A DNA stretch of 23,613 bases from Luteococcus sp052116585 (lineage in GTDB: Bacteria > Actinomycetota > Actinomycetes > Propionibacteriales > Propionibacteriaceae). The stretch's first letter is position 1; each line of letters begins with the position of its first letter. This document shows positions 15,967 to 23,341 of the stretch, in pieces. The DNA lies in contig NZ_JBQKKT010000033.1 in assembly GCF_052116585.1 (NCBI RefSeq), positions 1-23,613 of the forward strand, in the 5' to 3' direction. The position numbers and the translations under genes were made by a program. Under the pieces are notes generated by a model. It was given only the letters and a program-made list of their open reading frames with translations, searched no databases and was not told the origin of the DNA.

Positions 15967-16692
15967 TCACTCGTTGGAGCCGCTGCGACGCAGGACCTCG
16001 GAGAGTCGTTCCGCTGCAGCCATCACGGCCGGGGCATGGAGCCGGCCAGGTTGACGGCTGAGGCGCTCGATCGGGCCCGAGACGCTGACGGCTGCCAGCA
16101 CCTTGCCGCTGGGGGAGCGCACCGGGGCGCTGACGGAGGCAACGCCCGGCTCCCGCTCAGCCACGGACTGCGCCCAGCCACGGCGTCGAACGGTGGCCAG
16201 GGCGACGGCGGAGAAGGCGGAGGAGTTGAGGCCCCGCTGGAGACGGTCCGGCTCGTCCCAGGCCAGCAGGACCTGGGCGGCGGAGCCGGCGGTCATGGTG
16301 AGCTGCGATCCGACGGGGATGGTGTCGCGCAGTCCGGACGGGCGCTCGGCAACGGCGGCGCACACCCGGATGTCCCCCTGGCGGCGGAAGAGCTGCGCTG
16401 ATTCGCCCGTGATGTCGCGCAGTCGCGCCAGGATCGGCCCGGCAGTCGCCAGCAGTCGGTCCTCGCCCGCCGCCGCAGCCAGTTCGGTCAGTCGGGGCCC
16501 CAGGACGAAGCGCCCCTGCAGGTCGCGTCCCACCAGCCGGTGGTGCTCCAGCGCCACGGCCAGGCGGTGGGCAGTGGGGCGGGCCAGGCCAGTGGCACTG
16601 ACGAGTCCGGCGAGGGTGGTCGGTCCTGTCTCGAGAGCTCCCAGCACGAGGGCTGCCTTGTCGAGTACTCCGACGCCACTTGAATCGTCCAT
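15967..16692 (-). CDS. IclR-family regulator, NdgR/LtbR type
   Basis: The protein has 241 residues. The N-terminal winged HTH spans about residues 8-68, with TTLAGLVSATGLARPTAHRL as the recognition region. The rest is an IclR effector domain, including AAVAERPSGLRDTIPVGS and ASVSAPVRSPSGKVLAAVSVSGP. Its position divergent from leuCD matches NdgR of Streptomyces and LtbR of Corynebacterium, which control leuCD and other amino-acid genes. The start is ATG 16692: TATTCT (16704-16699) lies 6 nt upstream with no ribosome binding site. The -35-like TTGCAA (16728-16723) falls in the dyad at 16718-16733, suggesting autoregulation. Confidence 0.9.
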   Translation of the reverse strand: MDDSSGVGVLDKAALVLGALETGPTTLAGLVSATGLARPTAHRLAVALEHHRLVGRDLQGRFVLGPRLTELAAAAGEDRLLATAGPILARLRDITGESAQLFRRQGDIRVCAAVAERPSGLRDTIPVGSQLTMTAGSAAQVLLAWDEPDRLQRGLNSSAFSAVALATVRRRGWAQSVAEREPGVASVSAPVRSPSGKVLAAVSVSGPIERLSRQPGRLHAPAVMAAAERLSEVLRRSGSNE

Positions 16693-16717
16693 ACTATGAG
16701 AATAGCGTCTCGCACTT

Positions 16718-16733
16718 TGATATTGCAATGCCA
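16718..16733. promoter_or_regulatory. Probable operator of the IclR regulator upstream of leuCD
   Basis: TGATATTGCAATGCCA is a 16-bp dyad with 6 of 8 symmetric pairs and a perfect ATTGCAAT core. It overlaps the -35 region of the IclR gene on one strand and lies next to CATACT (16732-16737), a candidate leuC -10, on the other. This position would let one bound regulator repress both directions. The assignment rests on symmetry and context only. Confidence 0.5.
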
Positions 16734-16811
16734 TACTGGGAGGCGTCCGAAGCAAGCCCCGTTGCCATCAGCGGATGTCCCGGTGTCAACAGCAGATCAG
16801 GAAGAGGAGCG

Positions 16812-18224
16812 ATGGGCAAGACACTCAGCGAGAAGGTGTGGGAAGCGCACGTCGTACGCGCGGCCGACAATGAGCCTGACCTGCTGTACATCGACCTGCA
16901 CCTCGTCCACGAGGTGACCAGCCCCCAGGCCTTCGACGGGCTCCGTCTGGCCGGGCGTCCGGTGCGACGTCCCGACCTCACACTCGCCACCGAGGACCAC
17001 AACACGCCGACCCTGGACATCGACAAGCCGATCGCCGACCCCGTCTCGCGCCTCCAGGTGGAGACCCTGCGCAAGAATGCAGCCGAGTTCGGGATCCGCC
17101 TGCACTCCCTGGGGGACAAGGACCAAGGCGTCGTGCACATCATCGGTCCGCAGCTTGGCATCACCCAGCCGGGTATGACGATCGTCTGCGGCGACTCCCA
17201 CACCGCCACCCACGGCGCTTTCGGTGCCCTGGCCTTCGGCATCGGCACCTCCGAGGTGGAGCACGTCCTGGCCACCCAGACCTTGCCGCAGGCCCGGCCT
17301 CGGACGATGGCGGTCAACATCAATGGGGACCTGCCCGAGGGCGTCACCGCAAAGGACGTCGTCCTGGCCCTGATCGCAAAGGTCGGAACCGGTGGTGGTC
17401 AGGGACATGTGGTGGAGTACCGCGGCAGCACCATCGAGAACATGTCGATGGAAGGGCGGATGACCATCTGCAACATGTCGATCGAGTGGGGAGCGAAGGC
17501 GGGCATGGTCGCGCCCGATCAGACCACCTTCGACTACCTGTCGGGCCGTCCACATGCCCCGCAGGGCGCCGAGTGGGACGCGGCCGTCGAGTACTGGAAG
17601 ACCCTGCGCACGGATGACGATGCCGTCTTCGACACGGTGGTCGACCTCGATGCCAGCCAGCTGACCCCCTTCGTGACATGGGGTACCAATCCTGGCCAGG
17701 GTGTGCCCTTGGGACAGACCGTCCCGGATCCGGAGCAGTTCAGCGATGCCGACGAGCGCAGGGCAGCCGAACGTGCCCTGGAGTACATGGACCTGAAGGC
17801 CGGAATGCCCATGCGCGACGTCCAGGTGGATGCGGTCTTCGTCGGTTCGTGCACGAACGGTCGGATCGAGGACCTGCGACTGGCGGCTGATGTCCTACGG
17901 GGACGCACCGTTGCAGACGGAATGCGGATGCTCGTCGTGCCGGGCTCGGCCCGGGTGAGGCTGCAGGCAGAGAGCGAGGGGCTGGACCAGGTCTTCCTGG
18001 CCGCCGGCGCGGAGTGGCGCGCCGCCGGGTGCTCGATGTGCCTTGGCATGAACCCAGACCAGCTGGCGCCGGGGGAGCGCTGCGCCTCCACGAGCAACCG
18101 CAACTTTGAGGGGCGGCAGGGCAAGGGTGGTCGCACGCACCTGGTGAGCCCGGCCGTCGCTGCCGCCACTGCCGTCACCGGTCACCTGGCCGCCCCTGCC
18201 GACCTCGTCCCTGAGAGGAACTGA
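16812..18224 (+). CDS. leuC: 3-isopropylmalate dehydratase, large subunit
   Basis: The protein has 470 residues, normal for the family. With LeuD it isomerises 2-isopropylmalate to 3-isopropylmalate using a [4Fe-4S] cluster. The cluster cysteines are C347 in VGSCTNGR and C407 and C410 in CSMCLGMN. VCGDSHTATHGAFGALAFGIG and TSNRNFEGRQGKGG are the aconitase-family active-site blocks. The ATG follows AGAGGAG at 16803-16809. leuD starts one base after the stop. The promoter region is shared with the divergent IclR gene. Confidence 0.97.
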   Translation: MGKTLSEKVWEAHVVRAADNEPDLLYIDLHLVHEVTSPQAFDGLRLAGRPVRRPDLTLATEDHNTPTLDIDKPIADPVSRLQVETLRKNAAEFGIRLHSLGDKDQGVVHIIGPQLGITQPGMTIVCGDSHTATHGAFGALAFGIGTSEVEHVLATQTLPQARPRTMAVNINGDLPEGVTAKDVVLALIAKVGTGGGQGHVVEYRGSTIENMSMEGRMTICNMSIEWGAKAGMVAPDQTTFDYLSGRPHAPQGAEWDAAVEYWKTLRTDDDAVFDTVVDLDASQLTPFVTWGTNPGQGVPLGQTVPDPEQFSDADERRAAERALEYMDLKAGMPMRDVQVDAVFVGSCTNGRIEDLRLAADVLRGRTVADGMRMLVVPGSARVRLQAESEGLDQVFLAAGAEWRAAGCSMCLGMNPDQLAPGERCASTSNRNFEGRQGKGGRTHLVSPAVAAATAVTGHLAAPADLVPERN

Positions 18225-18225
18225 C

Positions 18226-18831
18226 ATGGAGAAGTTCACCACCCACACGGGCATCGCGGTCCCGCTGCGCCGTTCCAATGTGGACACCGACCAGATCATT
18301 CCCGCCGTCTACCTCAAGCGGATCACGCGCACCGGCTTCGAGGACGGCCTGTTCAGCGGCTGGCGCACCGACCCGGACTTCGTGCTCAACAAGGAGCCGT
18401 GGAAGCAGGGAACCATCCTCGTCGCGGGTCCTGACTTCGGCACCGGCAGTTCGCGCGAGCATGCCGTCTGGGCGCTGCAGAACTACGGTTTCAAGGTGGT
18501 CATCGGCTCGCGTTTCGGCGACATCTTCCGGTCCAATGCCGGCAAGTCCGGACTGCTCATCGCCACGGTCTCCCAAGACGTCGTCGAGCAGCTCTGGGTC
18601 CGGGCGGAAGAGTCCCCGAATGCCCCATTCGTGGTGGATCTGGCGGCCCGCACCATCACGGCCGCAGGCGTGACACACGCCTTCCAGATCGATGACCACA
18701 CTGCTCACAGGCTGTCGGAGGGTCTCGACGACATCGGCTCGACGCTGCGTCACGAGGCAGCGATCGAGGCCTTCGAGTCCACTCGTCCGGACTTCAAGCC
18801 AAGGACCCTCCCGGCTCGCGTCGCCGACTGA
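18226..18831 (+). CDS. leuD: 3-isopropylmalate dehydratase, small subunit
   Basis: The protein has 201 residues and is the swivel subunit of isopropylmalate isomerase. It has NVDTDQIIPAVYLK near the N-terminus, GPDFGTGSSREHAVWAL (substrate-binding loop, about residues 67-83) and SRFGDIFRSNAGKSGLL. The ATG follows the leuC stop by one base with GAGAGGAAC as ribosome binding site, so the two genes form one operon. A strong terminator follows. Confidence 0.97.
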   Translation: MEKFTTHTGIAVPLRRSNVDTDQIIPAVYLKRITRTGFEDGLFSGWRTDPDFVLNKEPWKQGTILVAGPDFGTGSSREHAVWALQNYGFKVVIGSRFGDIFRSNAGKSGLLIATVSQDVVEQLWVRAEESPNAPFVVDLAARTITAAGVTHAFQIDDHTAHRLSEGLDDIGSTLRHEAAIEAFESTRPDFKPRTLPARVAD

Positions 18832-18851
18832 AACAGCCGCGCGAAACCGCC

Positions 18852-18887
18852 AAGCGTCCGCTTTTCCTTGTGGAGAAGCGGACGCTT
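18852..18887 (+). terminator. Terminator of leuCD
   Basis: AAGCGTCCGCTT (18852-18863) and AAGCGGACGCTT (18876-18887) form a perfect 12-bp stem with a 12-nt loop, followed by TTCGTTT. It lies 21 bp past the leuD stop. Confidence 0.88.
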
Positions 18888-18926
18888 TTCGTTTGCTGAA
18901 CAAAGGACCGTGTTTGGGCCTTGGGC

Positions 18927-18956
18927 TTGGTGTGGGTCGTTTGTTCAACCTAGCTT
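18927..18956 (+). promoter_or_regulatory. Probable hupB promoter
   Basis: TTGGTG (18927-18932), an 18-bp gap and TAGCTT (18951-18956) resemble a sigma-A promoter. The start near 18963 would give a 5' leader of about 67 nt carrying GAAAGG (19014-19019) before the GTG at 19030. Confidence 0.5.
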
Positions 18957-19029
18957 TGGAATCACGCGATGCGAACCGCATCACGTCCAGCCGGCTGGGG
19001 GGCCGGGGGAACACGAAAGGCACGTTCAC

Positions 19030-19323
19030 GTGAACAAGGCAGAACTCATCGACTCGTTGGCCAAGGGGCACTTCGAGGGAAACAAGGCCGTGGCGACCCG
19101 TGCGCTGAACGCCGTTGTCGACACCATCGCCACCGAGGTTGCGAACACCGGCAAGGTCTCGATCACCGGATTCGGCGTCTTCGAGGTGCTGCACCGCGAG
19201 GCGCGCGTCGTCCGCAATCCCCGCACCGGCGAGCGCAAGCAGGCCGAGGCGATGGACCTTCCGCGATTCCGTCCCGGGACGGACTTCAAGAAGCGCGTGC
19301 AGGACGCTGCGGACAAGCGCTGA
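19030..19323 (+). CDS. hupB: HU-family DNA-binding protein
   Basis: The protein has 97 residues and is a nucleoid-associated protein that bends DNA as a dimer. It begins NKAELIDSLA, continues with GKVSITGFGVFEVLHREAR, and has the DNA-arm sequence RNPRTGER (about residues 61-68). It ends in FRPGTDFKKRVQDAA. It lacks the long Lys/Ala-rich C-terminal tail of mycobacterial HupB and is the short form. The GTG start is fixed by the family N-terminus (V/M-N-K). Location after leuCD is conserved in Actinobacteria. Confidence 0.96.
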   Translation: MNKAELIDSLAKGHFEGNKAVATRALNAVVDTIATEVANTGKVSITGFGVFEVLHREARVVRNPRTGERKQAEAMDLPRFRPGTDFKKRVQDAADKR

Positions 19324-19325
19324 CC

Positions 19326-19350
19326 CTGCGCCGGCCCCACACCGGCGCAG
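19326..19350 (+). terminator. First hairpin after hupB
   Basis: CTGCGCCGG (19326-19334) and CCGGCGCAG (19342-19350) form a perfect 9-bp stem with a 7-nt loop directly after the hupB stop. No T-run follows. Confidence 0.6.
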
Positions 19351-19406
19351 TGAAGGCACGAGTCACGCAGCAGAAGGCACAGCCTCCCTGGTGGGGGCAA
19401 CCAGAC

Positions 19407-19447
19407 AGGGGCGAGGTGGACCAGCATGGTCACCCCGCCCCTTTGTC
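19407..19447 (+). terminator. Second hairpin after hupB
   Basis: AGGGGCG (19407-19413) pairs with CGCCCCT (19436-19442). GGTG and CACC extend the stem after one mismatch. TTTGT follows, so this looks like the main intrinsic terminator of hupB. Confidence 0.7.
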
Positions 19448-19459
19448 ATGGCCGTACCG

Positions 19460-19494
19460 CCGCCTCCGGCCTGCACCGGACACGCCGGAGGCGG
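19460..19494 (-). terminator. Terminator of the small reverse-strand gene
   Basis: CCGCCTCCGGC (19460-19470) and GCCGGAGGCGG (19484-19494) form a perfect 11-bp stem with a 13-nt loop. It lies immediately beyond the stop of the 80-residue gene on the reverse strand. Confidence 0.7.
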
Positions 19495-19495
19495 C

Positions 19496-19738
19496 TCAGT
19501 CGTCGAGCAGGGCGCCGTGGATCGCCAACGGCATGGCAGCAACGGTGACGACGGGTGGGGTCGTGGTCATGTCCACCAGCACCCGCTGGCCGCGCTCCAG
19601 TTGGCGGGCATCGGCGGACAGGCTGGCCAGGATCGTCTGTCGCGTCCCGTCATCCAGGAGCAACTCGAATCGATCGGCCAGCTGCGTCACGACGGTGGCG
19701 ACGAAAAGCGCGCCGGCGGGCTCGGTGTGGGAACTCAT
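19496..19738 (-). CDS. Small protein of unknown function
   Basis: The 80-residue product is not recognised. It has no transmembrane helix and no cysteine. The pattern ALFVATVVTQLADRFELLLDDGTRQTI, then RGQRVLVDMTTTPPVVTVA, suggests a small all-beta, possibly OB-like fold. This is a guess from strand periodicity. The gene is likely real: TAGGAT (19751-19746) lies exactly 7 nt before the ATG at 19738, as in other leaderless genes here. A strong hairpin follows the stop. It is divergent from plsC, 84 bp apart. An upstream start at 19762 would add eight residues but would include the -10. Confidence 0.6.
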   Translation of the reverse strand: MSSHTEPAGALFVATVVTQLADRFELLLDDGTRQTILASLSADARQLERGQRVLVDMTTTPPVVTVAAMPLAIHGALLDD

Positions 19739-19822
19739 GCCAGAGATCCTAGGCGTCGTCATCCGGCCGATGGACTAGCGTGGACTCGCACATCACCGGC
19801 AGCGACCGCAGGAGTTGAGGAC

Positions 19823-20653
19823 GTGGAACACGACGGAGTCGAGAGGGTCGAGACCTCTGGCAGGCGTACTGCCGACATGAAGGCCGGGGAGCCCGCCTAC
19901 CGCTTCCTGGGCAGGTTGGTCCATGGCGTGAACAAGACCTTCACCTCCCGCGACTACCAGCACCAGGAAAAGATCCCGAGCACCGGGGGCGCGCTGGTGG
20001 TGGCCAACCACATCAGCAACTACGATCCGATCGTCCTGGGGGAGGCCTTGATCTGGTCCGGGCGATGGCCCCGATTCCTGGGAAAGTCGGAGCTGTGGAA
20101 GGTCCCGGTCGTCGGCTTCTTCGCCAGGGGCTGCCGCCAGATTCCCGTCGAGCGGAACACGTCAAGGGCCGGTGACTCCCTTCAGGCAGCCCGTCAGGCG
20201 ATTGTCGACGGCGAACTGGTGGTGATCTATCCGGAGGGAACGGTGGGAACAGACCCGGACGGCTGGCCGATGACGGGCCGCACCGGTGCCGCCCGAGTTG
20301 CGCTTGAGACGCGCTGCACCGTGATCCCGGTGGGGCAGTGGGGAGCCCAGCAGATCCTTCCGGGCAAGAAGGTGGGAGTCCCCAAGTTCTTCCCGCGTCC
20401 CACGGTGCAGGTGAAGGTGGGAGATCCGCTGGATCTCTCGGACCTCTACGACCACCCGGATCGGCATGCGGCGGTACGCATCGCGACGGAGCGGATGCTC
20501 AATGCCATCACGGACCTGGTGGCGGAGCTGCGGGGAGAGACCGCGCCCGAGGATCGCTATGACGTCCGCAAGAAGACTCGGGTGCCGAAGGGCACCACGC
20601 GGATGCCGGATGAGGGTGGCGTAGTGCCGCCGGTTCAGCCGGGGATCGTCTAG
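19823..20653 (+). CDS. plsC: 1-acyl-sn-glycerol-3-phosphate acyltransferase (PlsC-like)
   Basis: The protein has 276 residues. It probably transfers an acyl chain to lysophosphatidic acid in phospholipid synthesis at the membrane. The acyltransferase motifs are NHISNYD (62-68, catalytic H63 and D68), GCRQIPVERN (motif II, about 110-119) and YPEGTVG (136-142, motif III), followed by VIPVGQWGAQ. The GTG start follows AGGAG by 8 nt; ATG 19877 is an alternative that keeps the domain whole. A -10-like TAGCGT lies at 19776-19781. gpsA, often present between plsC and ddl, is absent; only 40 bp separate the two genes here. Confidence 0.9.
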   Translation: MEHDGVERVETSGRRTADMKAGEPAYRFLGRLVHGVNKTFTSRDYQHQEKIPSTGGALVVANHISNYDPIVLGEALIWSGRWPRFLGKSELWKVPVVGFFARGCRQIPVERNTSRAGDSLQAARQAIVDGELVVIYPEGTVGTDPDGWPMTGRTGAARVALETRCTVIPVGQWGAQQILPGKKVGVPKFFPRPTVQVKVGDPLDLSDLYDHPDRHAAVRIATERMLNAITDLVAELRGETAPEDRYDVRKKTRVPKGTTRMPDEGGVVPPVQPGIV

Positions 20654-20693
20654 GGCCTAGTGTTGTGGTCCGTCCCGTCGAGTGAGGAAGTCA

Positions 20694-21857
20694 ATGACCG
20701 AGCCGTCCACCAGCGTGCAGCAGGAGTCCGTCGAACGCCCCGAGGGCGGTGAGCGAAGGATCCGGGTTGCCGTCGTCTTCGGTGGCCGGTCCGAGGAGCA
20801 CCCGGTGAGCTGCTCGACGGCCGCCAGCGTGCTGACCGCGATGGACCGCGAGCGCTACGACGTGCTGCCCATCGGGATCACCCGTGAGGGGCAGTGGGTG
20901 GTCGTCCCCGACGATCCGGAGCCGCTGCGGCTGACCCCTTCCAACACGCCTGAGGTTCCTGCCGGTTCGGCCGAGGTCGTCGTGCCGTTGAAGGCCGGGG
21001 ACAGCATCCTGCACAGCTTCGAGAGTGGCACTGTGCCCTCCGTGCTGGGGGCCGTCGACGTCGTGTTCCCCCTGGTGCACGGACCCTTCGGTGAGGACGG
21101 CACCCTGCAGGGGCTGTTCGAGCTGGCCGACCTGCACTATGTGGGCTGCGGCGTGCTCGCCAGCGCAGTGATGATGGACAAGCACTACATGAAGGTGGTC
21201 TTCGAATCGGCGGGGCTGCCGGTCGGTCCCTACGAGGTGGTCACGGACCGGCAGTGGCGCAATGACGCGCGAGCCGCATTGGCGCGGGTCGAGAAGCTGC
21301 AGTTCCCCGTCTTCGTGAAGCCCTGCCGAGCAGGGTCGAGCTTCGGCATCAGCCGGGTCGACACGCCCGGTGAGCTGGCCGCGGCGATCGAGGAGGCCCG
21401 TCGGCACGATCCCAAGGTGATCGTGGAACAGGGCATCGATGGCCGGGAGATCGAGTGCGGCGTGCTGCAGGGGCACGACTTCTCGGAACCCAGGGTGTCC
21501 GAGCTCGGTGAGATCGTCGTCACCGGTGGCCACGACTTCTACGACTTCAATGCCAAGTACATCGACGAATCCTCGGTGCAGCTCAGCTCGCCGGCCGATG
21601 TCGATCCCGCGGTGCGCCAGAGGGTGCAGGAGATCGCGCGGGATGCCTTCGAGGCCGCCGGGTGCGAGGGACTGGCCCGTGTCGACTGCTTCGTGACCCC
21701 CGACGGTGAGGTCCTGCTCAACGAGATCAACACGATGCCCGGTTTCACCCCGAGTTCCATGTTCCCCGTGATGTGGGCTGCGACGGGTCTGGACTACCCG
21801 GACCTGGTGGACGACCTGGTGCAGTTGGCGCTGGAGAGGGCCACGGGTCTGCGTTGA
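20694..21857 (+). CDS. ddl: D-alanine--D-alanine ligase
   Basis: The protein has 387 residues and is an ATP-grasp enzyme joining two D-alanines for peptidoglycan. VVFGGRSEEHPVS is the N-terminal Ddl signature, with the Glu and Ser that bind the first D-Ala. HGPFGEDGTLQG, the VFVKPCRAGSSFGISRV nucleotide-binding region, the YDFNAKYID omega-loop and LLNEINTMPGFTPSSM (Mg ligands) follow. The Tyr and Lys of the omega-loop fit D-Ala rather than D-lactate specificity. The ATG follows GAGGAAG by 4 nt. TAGTGT at 20658-20663 is a likely -10, giving ddl its own promoter. Confidence 0.96.
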   Translation: MTEPSTSVQQESVERPEGGERRIRVAVVFGGRSEEHPVSCSTAASVLTAMDRERYDVLPIGITREGQWVVVPDDPEPLRLTPSNTPEVPAGSAEVVVPLKAGDSILHSFESGTVPSVLGAVDVVFPLVHGPFGEDGTLQGLFELADLHYVGCGVLASAVMMDKHYMKVVFESAGLPVGPYEVVTDRQWRNDARAALARVEKLQFPVFVKPCRAGSSFGISRVDTPGELAAAIEEARRHDPKVIVEQGIDGREIECGVLQGHDFSEPRVSELGEIVVTGGHDFYDFNAKYIDESSVQLSSPADVDPAVRQRVQEIARDAFEAAGCEGLARVDCFVTPDGEVLLNEINTMPGFTPSSMFPVMWAATGLDYPDLVDDLVQLALERATGLR

Positions 21858-21882
21858 CCCGGCGCCTCGCACGTCGGTCTGT

Positions 21883-22116
21883 TCAGTAGTTCACCACCGG
21901 GCAGGTGACGGTGCGAGTGATCCCCTCGATGGTCTGGATCTCCGCAGCCACGAGGTGACCGAGGTGCTCCACCGAGTCCACCTGCACCTGGACGATCACG
22001 TCATAGGGGCCCGTCACGTCGTCGCAGCTGACCGTCGCAGGCATCTCCCTCAGGGCCGCGGCCACCTGCGGAATCTTGCCGACGCTGGACTGCACGAGCA
22101 CATAGGCCTTCACCAT
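21883..22116 (-). CDS. Stand-alone Lrp/AsnC ligand-binding domain protein
   Basis: The 77-residue protein consists only of the RAM/AsnC ligand-binding domain: VKAYVLVQSSVGK, then CDDVTGPYDVIVQVQVDSVEHLGHLV, ending TRTVTCPVV. There is no HTH, so it cannot bind DNA by itself. Such single-domain proteins form dimers or octamers and may bind amino acids or modulate full-length Lrp proteins. AAGGAGAAG precedes the ATG by 5 nt, unlike the leaderless neighbours. It converges with ddl over 25 bp and is divergent from thiL. A homolog between ddl and thiL is recalled in other Actinobacteria. Confidence 0.88.
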   Translation of the reverse strand: MVKAYVLVQSSVGKIPQVAAALREMPATVSCDDVTGPYDVIVQVQVDSVEHLGHLVAAEIQTIEGITRTVTCPVVNY

Positions 22117-22149
22117 GGGTCTTCTCCTTGCCTTCGGGGCGGGGGTCGA

Positions 22150-22156
22150 TAGCGTA
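22150..22156. promoter_or_regulatory. Overlapping divergent -10 elements of thiL and the AsnC-like gene
   Basis: Forward TAGCGT (22150-22155) lies 7 nt before the thiL ATG, with TTGCCT (22128-22133) as a -35 at 16 bp. On the other strand TACGCT (22156-22151) is a good -10 for the AsnC-like gene. The two hexamers share five bases in TAGCGTA, so one site may serve both directions. Confidence 0.45.
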
Positions 22157-22162
22157 ATGGCC

Positions 22163-23161
22163 ATGGACGCTACCACCGGGCGCACTGGCGCCAGTCGTCG
22201 TGACCGCGACGCGGAAACCCTGGACCAACTGGGCGAGTTCGTCGCGATCGACCGGGTGACCCGGGGACTGACCATGTCGAGCGCGGTCAGCGTCGGGCCG
22301 GGTGATGACGGCGCCGTCTTCCTGATCAACGGTTCGGCCGTCGTCAGCACAGACCTGCTGGTGGAAGGCGTCCACTTCAAGACCGAATGGAGCGATCCGC
22401 ACAGCATTGGACGCAAGGCCGTGGCCGTCAACGTGGCAGATCTGGAGGCGATGGGGGCCAGCCCGGTCTCCATGGTCCTGGCGCTGGCAGCACCGGGGGA
22501 CACAGCGGCCCAGTGGCTGCGCGAGTTCTCCACGGGTGTCCGGGAGGAGGCCGATCGAGCGGGCATCTGCCTGGTGGGCGGTGATACCACGAGGGCTCGC
22601 GACATCAGCATCTGCGTGACGGTGGTGGGCCAGACCGAGGGTCGTTCCCCCGTGCTGCGCTCCGGGGCCCGCCCCGGTCAGGTGGTCGCCGTCAAGGGGC
22701 GACTCGGATGGGCAGCCGCAGGTCTGGCGGTCCTGGCTCGCGGGTTCCGGGCGCCGCGCGCCGCGGTGGAGTCCCAGCGGTGTCCCCAAGTGCCCTACGG
22801 TGCCGGTCGTCAGGCAGCCCTGGCCGGGGCCACGGCGATGCTCGACGTCTCCGACGGGCTGCTGGCCGACCTCGGCCACATCGCCGATGCCAGCGACGTG
22901 GTGATCGACATCGACCGGGCGCGGCTCGACATTCCGGATCCGGTGATGGCGGTGGCCAGCGCCACCGGCAAGGACCCGATGGTCTTCGTGCTGACCGGTG
23001 GTGAGGACCATGCCCTGGCGGCCTGTTTCGAGCCTGGAACCGTTCCGGATGACTGGCAGGTGCTGGGGCGGGTGAGGGGCCGGGAGGCCGACGAGGCCCC
23101 ACGAGTCCTGGTGGACGGTCTTCCGTGGCAGGGGAGTCAGGGCTGGGACCACTTCCACTGA
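22163..23161 (+). CDS. thiL: Thiamine-monophosphate kinase
   Basis: The protein has 332 residues and phosphorylates thiamine monophosphate to thiamine diphosphate with ATP. It contains VGPGDDGAVF (nucleotide/Mg loop), STDLLVEGVHF, GRKAVAVNVADLEAMGA and GGDTTRA in the AIR-synthase-like N-terminal half. The C-terminal half has MLDVSDGLLADLGHIA and TGGEDHALAA. These are the expected ThiL motifs in order. The ATG at 22163 follows TAGCGT by 7 nt with no ribosome binding site; an upstream start at 22115 would run through the divergent promoter. Confidence 0.95.
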   Translation: MDATTGRTGASRRDRDAETLDQLGEFVAIDRVTRGLTMSSAVSVGPGDDGAVFLINGSAVVSTDLLVEGVHFKTEWSDPHSIGRKAVAVNVADLEAMGASPVSMVLALAAPGDTAAQWLREFSTGVREEADRAGICLVGGDTTRARDISICVTVVGQTEGRSPVLRSGARPGQVVAVKGRLGWAAAGLAVLARGFRAPRAAVESQRCPQVPYGAGRQAALAGATAMLDVSDGLLADLGHIADASDVVIDIDRARLDIPDPVMAVASATGKDPMVFVLTGGEDHALAACFEPGTVPDDWQVLGRVRGREADEAPRVLVDGLPWQGSQGWDHFH

Positions 23162-23272
23162 CCGGGCGCACTGGGCAGGGCTGCCGGGGCAGGATCCGCA
23201 CTGGCTGTACGGACCGGGGCGCGCTCCCGCGGCGCCATGGGCTGCCCCGCCCAGAGGTCCTGGAAGCTTCAT

Positions 23273-23289
23273 GGGGCTTCTTAAGCCCC
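23273..23289 (+). terminator. Short hairpin between thiL and ftsK
   Basis: GGGGCTT (23273-23279) and AAGCCCC (23283-23289) form a 7-bp stem with a CTT loop. It is a plausible terminator for thiL, though short and without a T-run. The rest of 23162-23341 shows no gene. Confidence 0.45.
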
Positions 23290-23341
23290 GGAGCGGCGTG
23301 GAGGCTTAGCCCGTCGAGGACGATGAACTAGGCTGGCGCCC

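Noticed and set aside
22001..23272. Reverse-strand frame of 423 codons opposite thiL
   Set aside because: Antisense to a well-supported thiL; the product has no family features.
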